A stretch of 64,000 nt of DNA from Solirubrobacter soli DSM 22325. GTDB taxonomy: Bacteria > Actinomycetota > Thermoleophilia > Solirubrobacterales > Solirubrobacteraceae. Shown in pieces: positions 1-11,497 of the stretch. The notes below the pieces were generated by a model. It worked only from the letters and a program-made list of their open reading frames with translations, was not told where the DNA came from and did not search any database. The first letter of the stretch is position 1; each line of letters begins with the position of its first letter. Position numbers and translations under genes: made by a program. The stretch covers positions 1-64,000 of the forward strand of contig NZ_AUIK01000030.1 in NCBI RefSeq assembly GCF_000423665.1, written 5' to 3'.

Positions 1-78
1 CTTCGTGAGCATGTGTCCGAAGCGCTTGTCAACAAGGGATTCAGGCTAGGACATCTTGACGCCTCCGATCGTCAATGA
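1..78 (+). CDS. possible C-terminal fragment of a gene cut by the left edge
   Basis: Frame 1 is open from the first base to a TGA at 76-78 and gives 25 residues, among them VSEALVNKGFRLGHLDAS. The composition looks protein-like, but the fragment is too short to assign to a family. It could equally be a chance open stretch. Confidence 0.3.
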   Translation, partial: LREHVSEALVNKGFRLGHLDASDRQ

Positions 79-438
79 GCTTCGTGGTCCTTGGCGCGAG
101 CCCGACGGCGCCCGCAGCCGATTGCACGCGTCGTGCGAGAGCGCTCAGCCTGCCCTTTGAGCTCGCCCATCACTCACGGGCGTTCGAGCCGGACGGCACG
201 AGGAACCGAGCAGCTCGATCCGAGGCTGAGACCAAGATCGCGCCGTCCGCTGAGCCCAGGCTCCTCGATCAAACCTGCCGCCTTGCCGCGCACCCTCGCG
301 TGGGCGCCGCCCGAACGCCCGCTATTGCCGGCGCGACACGATCAACCCACTTGTTGGCACAGCCGCGCGGAAACGCTTCGTACTGCGTACATGACGATGG
401 AAGCACCTCTAAGGAACGGTTCCTCGCCGCCTTCGGTT
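79..438. other. gene-free stretch before the kinase stop
   Basis: No convincing gene was seen. Open frames here (for example a plus-strand one from 75) lack a plausible start, ribosome site or domain, and mostly continue as antisense shadow of the kinase gene. No tRNA, clear terminator or repeat was recognised. Confidence 0.5.
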
Positions 439-2889
<2,451 letters not shown>

Positions 2890-2935
2890 TCCGCAATAGA
2901 CCGGCCGGACGGCGGCCGGAATACAAGGAGACGCA

Positions 2936-4891
2936 ATGCGCATACGCAGCACCCGGCTGGCCGCCGTGGCGGTGGCCGGCCTCTGCCTGCTCGCGCCCGC
3001 GAGCGCGAACGCCGGCATCTGGACCACGGTCCCGACGCCGACCACCCAGACGATCACCTCGATCGACTACCAGACGACCGACCGCTTCTGGTTCACGACC
3101 TCGAGCTCGATCTACAAGCGCAGCGGCACGAGCTGGACCGAGCAGAAGAACGCGCCCGGATCGAACTTCAACGACATCGAGTTCAACCCGAGCGGCACCC
3201 GCGGCATCGCCGTCGGCGACGCCGGCGTGATCTGGCGCTACGACGCCGGCACGTGGACCAAGCTGAACCCGCCGCTGACGTACAACTACCCGTACCAGAG
3301 CTGCCCGTCCTCACCCAGCGGCCCGTACACGCTGACGACCCCGGTGACCGCGGACTTCAACCACGTCCGCTGGGCCGACGACAACACGGTCTTCCTCTTC
3401 TCGGAGCAGGTCGGTTCGCTCCTGCGCTCGACCAACGCCGGTTCGAGCTTCTCCGAGATCGACCGCCAGAGCGACGGCACCTGCCGGATCGACGACAGCT
3501 ACCCGCTCCAAGACGCGTTCGTGCTGCCGTCGAACCCGCTCTACATGCTGTTCCTCTCGGACTACGCCAGCGTGTTCCTGTCGAGCAACGGCCTCGCGAG
3601 CAAGGCCGCCTACCGCGGCTCGGTGTGCGCCGACCGCTTCGCGCCGGACCCCGCCAACCCCGCGGTCATCTACGCCGGCGGCGCCGGGTGCTACCTGTTC
3701 GGCGTCTCCGAGAACGGCGGCAACAGCTTCACCAGCCCACGGCTGATGAACGGCAACTCCCGCACCAACCGTGCCATCGACATCAAGGGCACCACGGTGC
3801 TCGCCGCGGGCGACGCGGGCTACATCCTCAACAGCATCGACCGGCGCGAGGCCTACCTGCAGCCGGCCGACGGCGCGATGGCGACCAACGACTGGCGCGC
3901 CGTCGACATCGCCAACGCCAAGGACGGCGCGATCGGCGGGCTCAACGGCGGCCTGCTGATCACCCACCAGCTCGACACGATCCCGGACATCGTCGACCCC
4001 ACCGGCTCGATCGGCGGGCCGACCTCCGGCATCACCAACACGCCGCTCACGTTCACGGCCGACGTCACCGACACGGGCGACGGGATCGACCCGAACGGCC
4101 TGAGCTGGACCAAGGACGGGACCGCCGTCGGCACCGGCGCGTCACTGACGCTGAGCTTCCCGCAGACCGGCTACTACACGCTCAAGCTGACGTTCAGCGA
4201 CAAGGCCGGGAACACGGCGACCGCGTACAAGAGCGTGTCGATCAGCGGGCCCCCTGACCCCCCCGAGGACCTGACCGACCCGACCGGCACCATCACCGGT
4301 CCGGCGTACGCGGTGGCAGGTGACTCGGCGACGTTCACGGTCGCCGCGACGGACACCGGAAGCGGCGTCGACCCCTCGTCGTTCCGCTGGACGCGTGACT
4401 ACACCGGCGTCGCGGCGACCGGGACCACGGTCTCCGTGCCGTTCAGCGACGCCGGCGTCGACACGGTCTCGGTCAGCTTCAAGGACTACGCCGGCAACAC
4501 CGGGTACGCGAGCGTCAGCGTCCCGGTCGCACCCAAGCTCGAGGACCGCCCGAAGCCGGCGCCCGCCCCGGGCACCGTCGCGCCGACGATCAAGCCGGCC
4601 AAGGGCGGCAAGTTCACGATCCCCATCAAGGGCGGCTACCTCCTGCCCAAGGGCGTGTCGGCCGCGCTCGGCTGCAAGGGCGAGGTCCTGTTCACGATGA
4701 AGAAGGCCAAGACGCTGATCTCGGCGCGCTCGACGACGCTGAACCAACAGTGCCGTTACGCCAAGAGCTTCAGCATCGCCAAGAGCAAGGTCGGGTCGGC
4801 GAAGACGGTCGGGATCACGATCCGCTTCCCGGGCAACCCGTGGCTCGCACCGGTCAAGAAGACCTACCAGGTGCACGTCCCGAAGGGCTAA
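2936..4891 (+). CDS. secreted beta-propeller protein with Ig-like domains
   Basis: A 651-residue exported protein. The signal peptide (res 1-26, ending ASANAG) follows an AAGGAG ribosome site. The first ~340 residues have repeated blades with motifs such as IAVGDAGVIWRYD and VLAAGDAGYILNS, as in BNR/Ycf48-like propellers. Two Ig/PKD-like modules follow, each starting with DPTG(S/T)I and ending with a YxG-type motif. A ~100-residue Cys-containing beta domain (GGKFTIPIKGGYLLPKG) ends the protein. It is probably a cell-surface or secreted binding protein. The substrate is unknown and no catalytic residues were recognised. Confidence 0.8.
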   Translation: MRIRSTRLAAVAVAGLCLLAPASANAGIWTTVPTPTTQTITSIDYQTTDRFWFTTSSSIYKRSGTSWTEQKNAPGSNFNDIEFNPSGTRGIAVGDAGVIWRYDAGTWTKLNPPLTYNYPYQSCPSSPSGPYTLTTPVTADFNHVRWADDNTVFLFSEQVGSLLRSTNAGSSFSEIDRQSDGTCRIDDSYPLQDAFVLPSNPLYMLFLSDYASVFLSSNGLASKAAYRGSVCADRFAPDPANPAVIYAGGAGCYLFGVSENGGNSFTSPRLMNGNSRTNRAIDIKGTTVLAAGDAGYILNSIDRREAYLQPADGAMATNDWRAVDIANAKDGAIGGLNGGLLITHQLDTIPDIVDPTGSIGGPTSGITNTPLTFTADVTDTGDGIDPNGLSWTKDGTAVGTGASLTLSFPQTGYYTLKLTFSDKAGNTATAYKSVSISGPPDPPEDLTDPTGTITGPAYAVAGDSATFTVAATDTGSGVDPSSFRWTRDYTGVAATGTTVSVPFSDAGVDTVSVSFKDYAGNTGYASVSVPVAPKLEDRPKPAPAPGTVAPTIKPAKGGKFTIPIKGGYLLPKGVSAALGCKGEVLFTMKKAKTLISARSTTLNQQCRYAKSFSIAKSKVGSAKTVGITIRFPGNPWLAPVKKTYQVHVPKG

Positions 4892-4928
4892 ACGCACCTC
4901 GTTCGCAGGGAGTTTTACAACCGCGGGG

Positions 4929-4958
4929 GAGGGACGCGCGCACTGCGTGTTGTCCCTC
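4929..4958 (+). promoter_or_regulatory. hairpin in the leader of the DUF4331 gene
   Basis: GAGGGAC (4929-4935) pairs perfectly with GTCCCTC (4952-4958) across a 16-nt loop, 20 bases before the ATG at 4979. The ribosome site AGGAG (4966-4970) lies just downstream. It may be a leader hairpin or a weak terminator of the preceding gene, as there is no T-run. Confidence 0.35.
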
Positions 4959-4978
4959 TAACCCCAGGAGTCCAATCC

Positions 4979-6424
4979 ATGCGGACACGCCTTGTGGGGG
5001 CGGCCACTGCTGCCGTCCTCGCCGCCGGCGCGCTGGCCACCACCGGCGTCTTCGGCTCCTCGCACCGCGAGGCCCCACGCATCATGCTCGACCCGAGCGC
5101 CGACAACACGGACGTCTACGCGTTCGTGGCGCCGGACGCCCCGGGCAAGCTGACCGTCGTCTCCAACTGGGTGCCGCTGCAGAGCCCCGCCGGCGGTCCC
5201 TACTTCGGGAAGCTCGATCCCGAGGCGCACTACTACGTCAAGATCGACAACACGGGCGACGGCGTCGAGGACGTCTCCTACCGCTGGGAGTTCCACAACA
5301 AGTTCCGGAACCCGAACTCGTTCCTGTACGCGGTTCCGCCGGTCAACAGCATCAATGACCCGAACCTGAACTTCGTCCAGACCTACGACCTCTACTACAC
5401 GCTCTACCGGGCCGGGCGGCCGATCTCCGAGCGCCAGATCGCCAACAACGTGCCGGTCGCGCCCGACAACGTCGGCCCGAAGACGATGCCGAACTACGCG
5501 AACGTGTCCAACGGCGCGATCCGCAACCTCAAGGGCGGCGTCAAGTCGTTCGTCGGGCCGGTCGACGACCCGTTCTTCGTGGACCTCGGCGCGGTCTTCG
5601 ACGGCATCAACATCGACAAGCCCGGCCGTCCGATGATCGGCCTCGGCAACCAGGGAGGCGGCAAGGACGACGTCTCCGGCTACAACACGCACGCGTTCGT
5701 GCTGCAGGTCCCGGCGGAGGACGTCACCCGTGACGGCCGTCCGGTGAACGGCCCGAAGGCCGGCAACGCCGTGGTCGGCGTGTGGTCGAGCACCGAGCGC
5801 AAGGTGATCAAGGTCAACCGCAAGGGCGAGGAGGTCGTCCGCTGGAAGCAGGTCAGCCGCCTCGGCAACCCGCTGATCAACGAGGTGATCGTCCCGATCG
5901 GCCTCAAGGACAAGTACAACGCCACCTATCCCGCCGACGACGCCAAGAACTTCGGCGCCGCCGCGCTGAGCCCCGAGCCCGCGAAGATCCTCAACGCGCT
6001 GTTCGGCCTGGGGATCAAGGAGAACAACCGCACGGACATCGTCCAGGCGCTCCTGACCGGCGTTCCGGGCCTGACCCAGATCTCGCGCAGCGCCGTCCCG
6101 GCGGACACGCTGAAGGTCAACCTGGGCGTCCCGCCCACCGCCACCCCGAACCGCTACGGCGTGCTCGCGGGTGACACGCAGGGCTTCCCGAACGGCCGCC
6201 GTCTGGCCGACGACGTGACCGACATCGAGCTGCGCGTCATCGGCGGCGCTCTGCTCAAGCCGGAGGACGGCGGCAAGCAGCTGCCGCTCGGTGACGGCGT
6301 CGACCAGAACGACAAGGCGTTCCGCCCCTCGTTCCCGTACGTCGCCCTGCCCGACAGCGGCTTCGACGCGAAGTTCGGTCGCGTCGAGCCGGCCCACGCC
6401 CCCGTCCCGCAGCCGCCGGCCTGA
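4979..6424 (+). CDS. exported DUF4331 domain protein
   Basis: 481 residues with a signal peptide (res ~1-24) followed directly by the family hallmark SSHREAPRIMLDPSADNTDVYAF. Other conserved stretches are VSYRWEFHNKFRNPNSFLYA, the middle part GYNTHAFVLQVP and the end DVTDIELRVIGG. DUF4331 proteins are exported and of unknown biochemical function; a metal- or redox-related role is sometimes suspected but not shown here. The start has an AGGAG site eight bases upstream. The stop overlaps the ATG of the TPR gene (TGATG), so the two are co-translated, and a Fur-family regulator gene follows. Confidence 0.88.
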   Translation: MRTRLVGAATAAVLAAGALATTGVFGSSHREAPRIMLDPSADNTDVYAFVAPDAPGKLTVVSNWVPLQSPAGGPYFGKLDPEAHYYVKIDNTGDGVEDVSYRWEFHNKFRNPNSFLYAVPPVNSINDPNLNFVQTYDLYYTLYRAGRPISERQIANNVPVAPDNVGPKTMPNYANVSNGAIRNLKGGVKSFVGPVDDPFFVDLGAVFDGINIDKPGRPMIGLGNQGGGKDDVSGYNTHAFVLQVPAEDVTRDGRPVNGPKAGNAVVGVWSSTERKVIKVNRKGEEVVRWKQVSRLGNPLINEVIVPIGLKDKYNATYPADDAKNFGAAALSPEPAKILNALFGLGIKENNRTDIVQALLTGVPGLTQISRSAVPADTLKVNLGVPPTATPNRYGVLAGDTQGFPNGRRLADDVTDIELRVIGGALLKPEDGGKQLPLGDGVDQNDKAFRPSFPYVALPDSGFDAKFGRVEPAHAPVPQPPA

Positions 6425-7632
6425 TGATCAAGGCGCTCGCCGTCATCGCGCTCGCGTTCGGCATCGGCCTCGCCGTCCTCCTGATCACGGAGGGCGGCGG
6501 GGCCGCGGCGCCGTCGGCGGTCGAGCGCCCTGTGCTCACCGGCACGTCGTCGGACATCCCCAAGTTGCAGAACGCCGTCCGCCGCTCCCCGCACCGTGAG
6601 GAGCTGCGCTCCGCCCTCGCCGCCGCGTATCTGCAGCGGGTGCGCGAGACCGGCGACCCCTCGTTCTACACCCGCGCCGAAGGCGTCCTGCGCAACCCGC
6701 GCACGCCTGACGGACTCGCCACCGCAGGCGAGCTCGCGCTGGCGCGCCACGACTTCAAGGGCGCGCTGCGGCTCGGGCTGCGCGCCGGCAACGAAGGCTC
6801 CTTCGTGCGCGTCGACGCGCTCGTCGAGCTCGGCCGCTACGGCGCCGCCGCGACCGAGCTGCAGCGAATGATCGACCGCAAGCCCAACCTCGCCGCCTAC
6901 GCCCGCGTCTCCTACCTGCGCGAGCTGCACGGCGATCTCGACGGCGCGGTCACCGCGATGCGCCTGGCCGTCGCCGCCGGCGGGCCCGCGCCTGAGAACA
7001 ACGCCTACGTCCGCTCGCTGCTCGGGGAGCTCGAGCGCCGCCGCGGCCACGACAAGGCCGCACGGGACCAGTTCGGGATGGCGCTCGCGCTCGTGCCCGG
7101 CTTCCCGGCCGCCGAGGCCGGCATGGCCCGGCTGGAGGGCGGGACGCGGCGGCTGCGCGACATCGTCGACAAGCTGCCGTTGCCCGAGTACGTCATCGCG
7201 CTCGGGGAGACCGACCTCGCGGCGGGTGGCGACGGACGCGACCTCGAGCTGGTCGAGGCCGAGGAGCGGCTCCAGCAGGCCGCGGGGGTCGACGTCGACG
7301 TCGAGCTCGCCGTCTTCGAGGCCGACCACGGCTCCCCGGCCAAGGCCGTGGTGCTCGCCCGCCGCGGCTGGGCCAAGGCGCCGAGCGTGCGCGCCGCCGA
7401 CGCGCTCGGCTGGGCGCTGACCCGCAGCGGTGACCCGCAGGCCGGCCACCGCTGGGCGAAGCGTGCCTTGCGGCTCGGGGCGCTCGACCCGATCTGGCGC
7501 GCCCACGCGGGTCTCTCCGCGCTCGCCGCGGGTCATCGCGACGAGGGCCGCAAGCAGCTGCGGATCGCCTTCGCGCACGGCCTCGACGGCTATCCGTGGC
7601 AGGCGCAGAGAGCACGTCGCGCGCTGAAGTGA
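6424..7632 (+). CDS. membrane-anchored tetratricopeptide-repeat protein
   Basis: 402 residues: one N-terminal membrane helix (res ~3-22), then helical repeats of TPR type (for example RSPHREELRSALAAAYLQRV, GELALARHDFKGALRLGLRA, and the end repeat HRDEGRKQLRIAFAHGLDGY). TPR arrays bind partner proteins; the overlap of its start with the DUF4331 stop argues that DUF4331 or its export pathway is the partner. No enzymatic motif was found. Confidence 0.8.
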   Translation: MIKALAVIALAFGIGLAVLLITEGGGAAAPSAVERPVLTGTSSDIPKLQNAVRRSPHREELRSALAAAYLQRVRETGDPSFYTRAEGVLRNPRTPDGLATAGELALARHDFKGALRLGLRAGNEGSFVRVDALVELGRYGAAATELQRMIDRKPNLAAYARVSYLRELHGDLDGAVTAMRLAVAAGGPAPENNAYVRSLLGELERRRGHDKAARDQFGMALALVPGFPAAEAGMARLEGGTRRLRDIVDKLPLPEYVIALGETDLAAGGDGRDLELVEAEERLQQAAGVDVDVELAVFEADHGSPAKAVVLARRGWAKAPSVRAADALGWALTRSGDPQAGHRWAKRALRLGALDPIWRAHAGLSALAAGHRDEGRKQLRIAFAHGLDGYPWQAQRARRALK

Positions 7633-7665
7633 TCCAAAGCGAGGGTCGGTGCGCTATGCCGGTTC

Positions 7666-8064
7666 ATGAGCCTCCCGACCCTCCTTAACACCGTCCGTTC
7701 ACACGGCATGCGGGTGTCCACCGCGCGCCGGTCGGTGTTGGAGTCCCTGCTTTCCGCCGGCGAGCCGCTGACCGCGGAGGAGCTCGCCGGCGGCGCCGAC
7801 CTCGCGTCGACCTACCGCAACCTGGAGGCGCTCGAGTCGATCGGGCTCGTCCGCCACGTGCACCTCGGCCACGGGCCCGGGCGCTACGAGCTCAGCGGGC
7901 GCCACGACGGCTGGACGACCTGCGAGGTGTGCGGGCGCTCGACCCCGCTCCCCTCGCCCGCGCTGTACGCGATCCGCCTCGCCGCCCGCGAGGCGGCGGG
8001 CTTCGAGCCGAGCTTCACGCACTTCGCGCTGGTCGGGCGTTGCAGCGAATGCCGCGCCACATAA
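7666..8064 (+). CDS. Fur-family metal-responsive repressor
   Basis: 132 residues with the Fur fold: N-terminal winged helix including a DLASTYRNLEAL recognition helix (~45-56), then a short dimer domain. Two CxxC pairs (C86/C89 and C126/C129) match the structural zinc site of Fur/Zur/PerR proteins. The sensing metal cannot be decided; the His-rich patch VRHVHLGHG resembles the hinge ligands. The gene lies 33 bp downstream of the TPR gene on the same strand, so it may regulate or be co-transcribed with the DUF4331 cluster. Confidence 0.85.
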   Translation: MSLPTLLNTVRSHGMRVSTARRSVLESLLSAGEPLTAEELAGGADLASTYRNLEALESIGLVRHVHLGHGPGRYELSGRHDGWTTCEVCGRSTPLPSPALYAIRLAAREAAGFEPSFTHFALVGRCSECRAT

Positions 8065-8077
8065 GCTTTCCGCCGGA

Positions 8078-9697
8078 GTGACCGAACGCGGCCTACGGGA
8101 CGCAGCCAAGCGCCTCGGCGCGGTGCTGCCGCATGGCCGCACGTTGCCGGAGGGTGAGTGGCGTGCGCGGCATCGCGTCCTGCTCTGGCTGCTGTGGGCG
8201 CAGGTCGTGGCGATGCCGTTCGTCTCGCTGCTGTTCGACCAAGGCCCGTCTCAGGCCGCGCTCGACTTCGCCACGGTCGCCGTCTGGGCCGTGCTCGCCC
8301 AGCTCAAGCTCGGCGGGCGCCGCGTCCAGTCGCTGATCGTCACGATCGGCCTGCTGACGACGTCGGCGCTGATCGTCCACGTGACCGACGGCAAGCCCGA
8401 GTCCTACTTCCACTTCTTCGTGATGGTCGCGGCGCTGTCGCTGTACGAGGACTGGGTCCCGTTCGGCGCCGCCGTGGCGTTCGTGCTGATCCAGCAGGGG
8501 ATCACGGCGGCGATCGTCGACTACGACCGCGCCGAGTCCCCCTGGCTGTGGGCGCTCATCCACTCGGCGTTCATCGGCGCGCTGAGCGCGGTCCTGCTCG
8601 TCACGTGGCGGGCGTCGGAGCGCAACCGCGAAGCCTTCCGCTCGCTCGTCGAGTCGCTCGAGGAAGGGGTGGTGATGGTCGACGAGACCGGCCGGCTGGT
8701 CGCCGCCAACCCGAGCGCCCGGCGCATCCTCGGGATGGACCCGGCGCGGATCCTCGCCCCCAACCGCTCGGACGACGAGTGGCACTTCGTCGGGCCCGAC
8801 GGCAAGCCGCTGGCCGAGGACGAGCGCCCGCTGCGGTTGACGATCGCGACCGGCCGCCCGCAGGCGGGCGTCCCGCTCGGCCTGCGCCGCCTGGACGGGA
8901 CGACGCGCTGGCTCTCGGTCTCCACCCGCGCCGTCGAGCCCGACCGCGACGGCCCGCACACCGTCGTCGTCTCGTTCTCCGACGTGACCGAGGAGCGCGA
9001 GTCCGCCGAGGCGCTGGCGCGCTCGAACGCCGAGCTCGAGCAGTTCGCCTACGTCGCCTCGCACGACCTGAGCGAGCCGCTGCGGATGGTGTCGAGCTAC
9101 CTGAACCTGCTGCGCCGCCGCTACCACGGGCGGCTGGACCCGGATGCGGACGAGTTCATCGCGTACGCCGTCGACGGCGCCGGCCGGATGCGCGGGCTGA
9201 TCGAGGCGCTGTTGGCCTACTCGCGCGCCGGCACCAGCGAGGCGGCGCCGGAGCGGGTGGAGCTCGCGTCGGTCGCCGCCGACGTGCTCCGATCGCTCGC
9301 CGCGCGACTGGTCGAGGCGGGCGCGGAGATCGAGATCGGCGACCTGCCGGCGGTGATGGGCGACCGCTCCGAGCTCGAGCAACTGCTACAGAACCTGATG
9401 GCCAACGCGCTGAAGTTCCGCGACGGCGGCCGGGCGCGGGTGTGGGTGCGCTCGGAGGAGTGCGCGGGCGCGATGACCCAGATCGCGGTCGCCGACGGCG
9501 GCATCGGGATCCCCGCGGAGCAGCGCGAGCACGTCTTCGAGATGTTCGGCCGGCTGCACGATCGCGAGACCTACGAGGGCACCGGGATCGGCCTCGCGAT
9601 CTGCCGCAAGATCGTCGAACGGCACGGCGGGCGGATCTGGATCGACGAGCGCGACGGCGGTGGGACGGTCTTCCGCTTCACGCTTCCCGTAGCCTGA
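8078..9697 (+). CDS. membrane PAS sensor histidine kinase
   Basis: 539 residues. About five to six membrane helices occupy res ~28-185, followed by a PAS domain (~188-310) with the ILGMDP motif. A HisKA domain has phospho-acceptor His ~329 in SHDLSEPLRM, and a HATPase domain has N-box NLMANALKF, G-boxes DGGIGIP and GTGIGLAI. The G1 box has Gly where Asn is usual, but the Asp and both structural Gly are kept. It is closest to phytochrome-type hybrid families by its HisKA sequence. No response regulator is adjacent; the gene is followed 5 bp later by an E2 gene. The GTG start is uncertain by a few codons. Confidence 0.85.
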   Translation: MTERGLRDAAKRLGAVLPHGRTLPEGEWRARHRVLLWLLWAQVVAMPFVSLLFDQGPSQAALDFATVAVWAVLAQLKLGGRRVQSLIVTIGLLTTSALIVHVTDGKPESYFHFFVMVAALSLYEDWVPFGAAVAFVLIQQGITAAIVDYDRAESPWLWALIHSAFIGALSAVLLVTWRASERNREAFRSLVESLEEGVVMVDETGRLVAANPSARRILGMDPARILAPNRSDDEWHFVGPDGKPLAEDERPLRLTIATGRPQAGVPLGLRRLDGTTRWLSVSTRAVEPDRDGPHTVVVSFSDVTEERESAEALARSNAELEQFAYVASHDLSEPLRMVSSYLNLLRRRYHGRLDPDADEFIAYAVDGAGRMRGLIEALLAYSRAGTSEAAPERVELASVAADVLRSLAARLVEAGAEIEIGDLPAVMGDRSELEQLLQNLMANALKFRDGGRARVWVRSEECAGAMTQIAVADGGIGIPAEQREHVFEMFGRLHDRETYEGTGIGLAICRKIVERHGGRIWIDERDGGGTVFRFTLPVA

Positions 9698-9702
9698 CGG
9701 CC

Positions 9703-10992
9703 ATGTCCGATGTCGCCATGCCCCGCCTGTCCGACTCCATGGAGGAGGGAACGATCCTGAAGTGGCTCAAGTCCGATGGCGACGAGGTCTCCAAAGGCGA
9801 GGAGCTGGTCGAGATCGAGACGGACAAGGCCAACATGACCTACGAGGCCGACGAGGCGGGGACGCTCGCGATCGTCGCCTCAGAGGGTTCGACGCTCGCC
9901 GTGGGTGAGACGATCGCGCGGATCGGCGAGGGCGGCGGCGGGGACGACTCCGGCGCGGAGCCCGACGCCGAGGAAGCGCCCGAGGCCGAAGAGGAACCGG
10001 AGGCCGAAGAGGAGCCCGAGGCCGAGGAGGAAGCGGAGACCGAGGAGGAGCCCGAGGCCGAGGCCGAGCCTGAGGAGAAGCCGAGCGACAACGGGCGCGT
10101 GAAGGCCTCGCCGATCGCGCGACGCATGGCGCAGGAGCGCGGTCTCGACCTCTCCGACATCGAGGGGACCGGCCCGGGCGGGCGGATCGTCAAGGCCGAC
10201 ATCGAGAAGGCGAGCGGCGAGGAGCCGGAGGCCGAGGCCGAGGAGAAGCCGGAGCGCAAGCAGGACGAGCCGCGCAAGCCCGCCCGCGAGGGCGAGGCCG
10301 GCCGCGGGGACGTCGAGTTCGTCGAGCTCAACCGCCTGCAGCGCACGGTCGCGCGGCGGATGGCGGAGTCCAAGGCGACCGCGCCGGACTTCGTCATGAC
10401 GCTCGAGGTCGACATGGAGGACGCGGTCGACTTCCGCAAGTCCTTGAAGGCGGCCGCCGGCGACGGTCCGGCGCCGTCGTTCAACGACCTCGTCATCAAG
10501 GCCTCCGCGCTGGCGCTGCGTGACTTCCCGCGCGCCAACGGCGCGTACCGCGACGGCCAGTTCGAGCTCTACTCGCGGATCAACATCGGGGTCGCGGTCG
10601 CGGGCCAGGACGCGCTGGTGGTGCCGACCGTCTTCGACGCCGACAAGAAGTCGCTCGGCACGATCGCCGGCGAGGCCCGCCGCCTCGCCGAACGCGTCCG
10701 CGAGGGGAAGATCACGCCGCCCGAGCTCTCCGCCGGCACCTTCACGATCTCCAACCTCGGCATGTACGGCATCCGCCGCTTCGTCGCGGTGATCAACCCG
10801 CCGCAGGCGGCGATCCTGGCCGTCGGCGAGCTCTCGCCGAAGCCGGTCGTGCGCGACGGCGAGGTCGTGATCCGCAACACGATGGAGCTGACGCTGACCT
10901 GCGACCACCGGATTCTGTACGGCGCCGAGGCCGCGGAGTTCCTGGCGAAGATCCGCGAGTACCTCGAGTCGCCGTTGCACCTGGCGCTCTAG
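9703..10992 (+). CDS. lipoyl-dependent E2 acyltransferase with acidic linker
   Basis: 429 residues, E2 of a 2-oxoacid dehydrogenase complex. Lipoyl domain res 1-77 with lipoylated Lys42 in ETDKANM. A highly acidic Glu/Ala linker (~88-125) replaces the usual Ala/Pro linker. Peripheral-subunit-binding domain ~127-165 (ASPIARRMAQERGLDLSDI), catalytic domain ~205-429. The active-site motif is H402-R-I-L-Y-G, so Tyr406 replaces the Asp of canonical HxxxDG. No E1 or E3 is adjacent; a second, canonical E2 lies in the operon at 19879. The ATG at 9703 immediately precedes the lipoyl fold. Confidence 0.88.
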   Translation: MSDVAMPRLSDSMEEGTILKWLKSDGDEVSKGEELVEIETDKANMTYEADEAGTLAIVASEGSTLAVGETIARIGEGGGGDDSGAEPDAEEAPEAEEEPEAEEEPEAEEEAETEEEPEAEAEPEEKPSDNGRVKASPIARRMAQERGLDLSDIEGTGPGGRIVKADIEKASGEEPEAEAEEKPERKQDEPRKPAREGEAGRGDVEFVELNRLQRTVARRMAESKATAPDFVMTLEVDMEDAVDFRKSLKAAAGDGPAPSFNDLVIKASALALRDFPRANGAYRDGQFELYSRINIGVAVAGQDALVVPTVFDADKKSLGTIAGEARRLAERVREGKITPPELSAGTFTISNLGMYGIRRFVAVINPPQAAILAVGELSPKPVVRDGEVVIRNTMELTLTCDHRILYGAEAAEFLAKIREYLESPLHLAL

Positions 10993-11432
10993 GCGGCGAC
11001 CTCCTCGGCGCTCTGCTCTGCCGCGGCCGGGTCCATCCACATGACCTGCCACCCGTGGCCGTCGAGGTCGTAGAAGGCGCGTGAGTACATGAAGCCGTGA
11101 TCCTCGGCTTCGTCGGCCTCGGTGCCGCCCGCCTCGAGCGCGGCGGCGCCGACCGTGTCGACCTCGTCGCGGGAGGCCACGCTGAAGCTGTACAGCGCCA
11201 GCGTGTGCGTCGTGGGATCGCCGACCGGCAGCTTCGCGAAGTCCGCGAACCGCTCGCGGCTGAGCAGCATGACGAACGCCTGCTCGCCGACCAGCATGCA
11301 GGCGGCGGACTCGTCGGTGAACATCGGGTTGAAGCTGAACCCGAGCTTCGCGAAGAACGCCTTGCTGCGCTCCACGTCCGCCACGGGCATGTTCACGAAC
11401 AGCATGCGGCCGGGGTGTGCTTGATCGGTCAT
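10989..11432 (-). CDS. VOC/glyoxalase-like family protein
   Basis: 147 residues of the vicinal-oxygen-chelate fold: FVNMPVADVERSKAFFAKLGF at the N terminus and FYDLDGHGWQVMWMDP at the C terminus, as in the PhnB/YaeR-like subgroup. The ATG at 11432 has a GGAGG site eight bases upstream; a longer frame to 11501 lacks one. Substrate is unknown. It converges on the E2 gene, sharing the CTAG at the two stop codons. Confidence 0.8.
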   Translation of the reverse strand: MTDQAHPGRMLFVNMPVADVERSKAFFAKLGFSFNPMFTDESAACMLVGEQAFVMLLSRERFADFAKLPVGDPTTHTLALYSFSVASRDEVDTVGAAALEAGGTEADEAEDHGFMYSRAFYDLDGHGWQVMWMDPAAAEQSAEEVAA

Positions 11433-11497
11433 GGGTGGGGCCTCCAGTCGGTGCCGCGACGGCGTACGTCCCACAAGACCGGGCCGGCCGGCGAAAC

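Noticed and set aside
9961..10085. Glu/Ala repeat in the E2 as a frameshift or assembly error
   Set aside because: The frame stays open and both flanking domains are intact, so it is an acidic linker.
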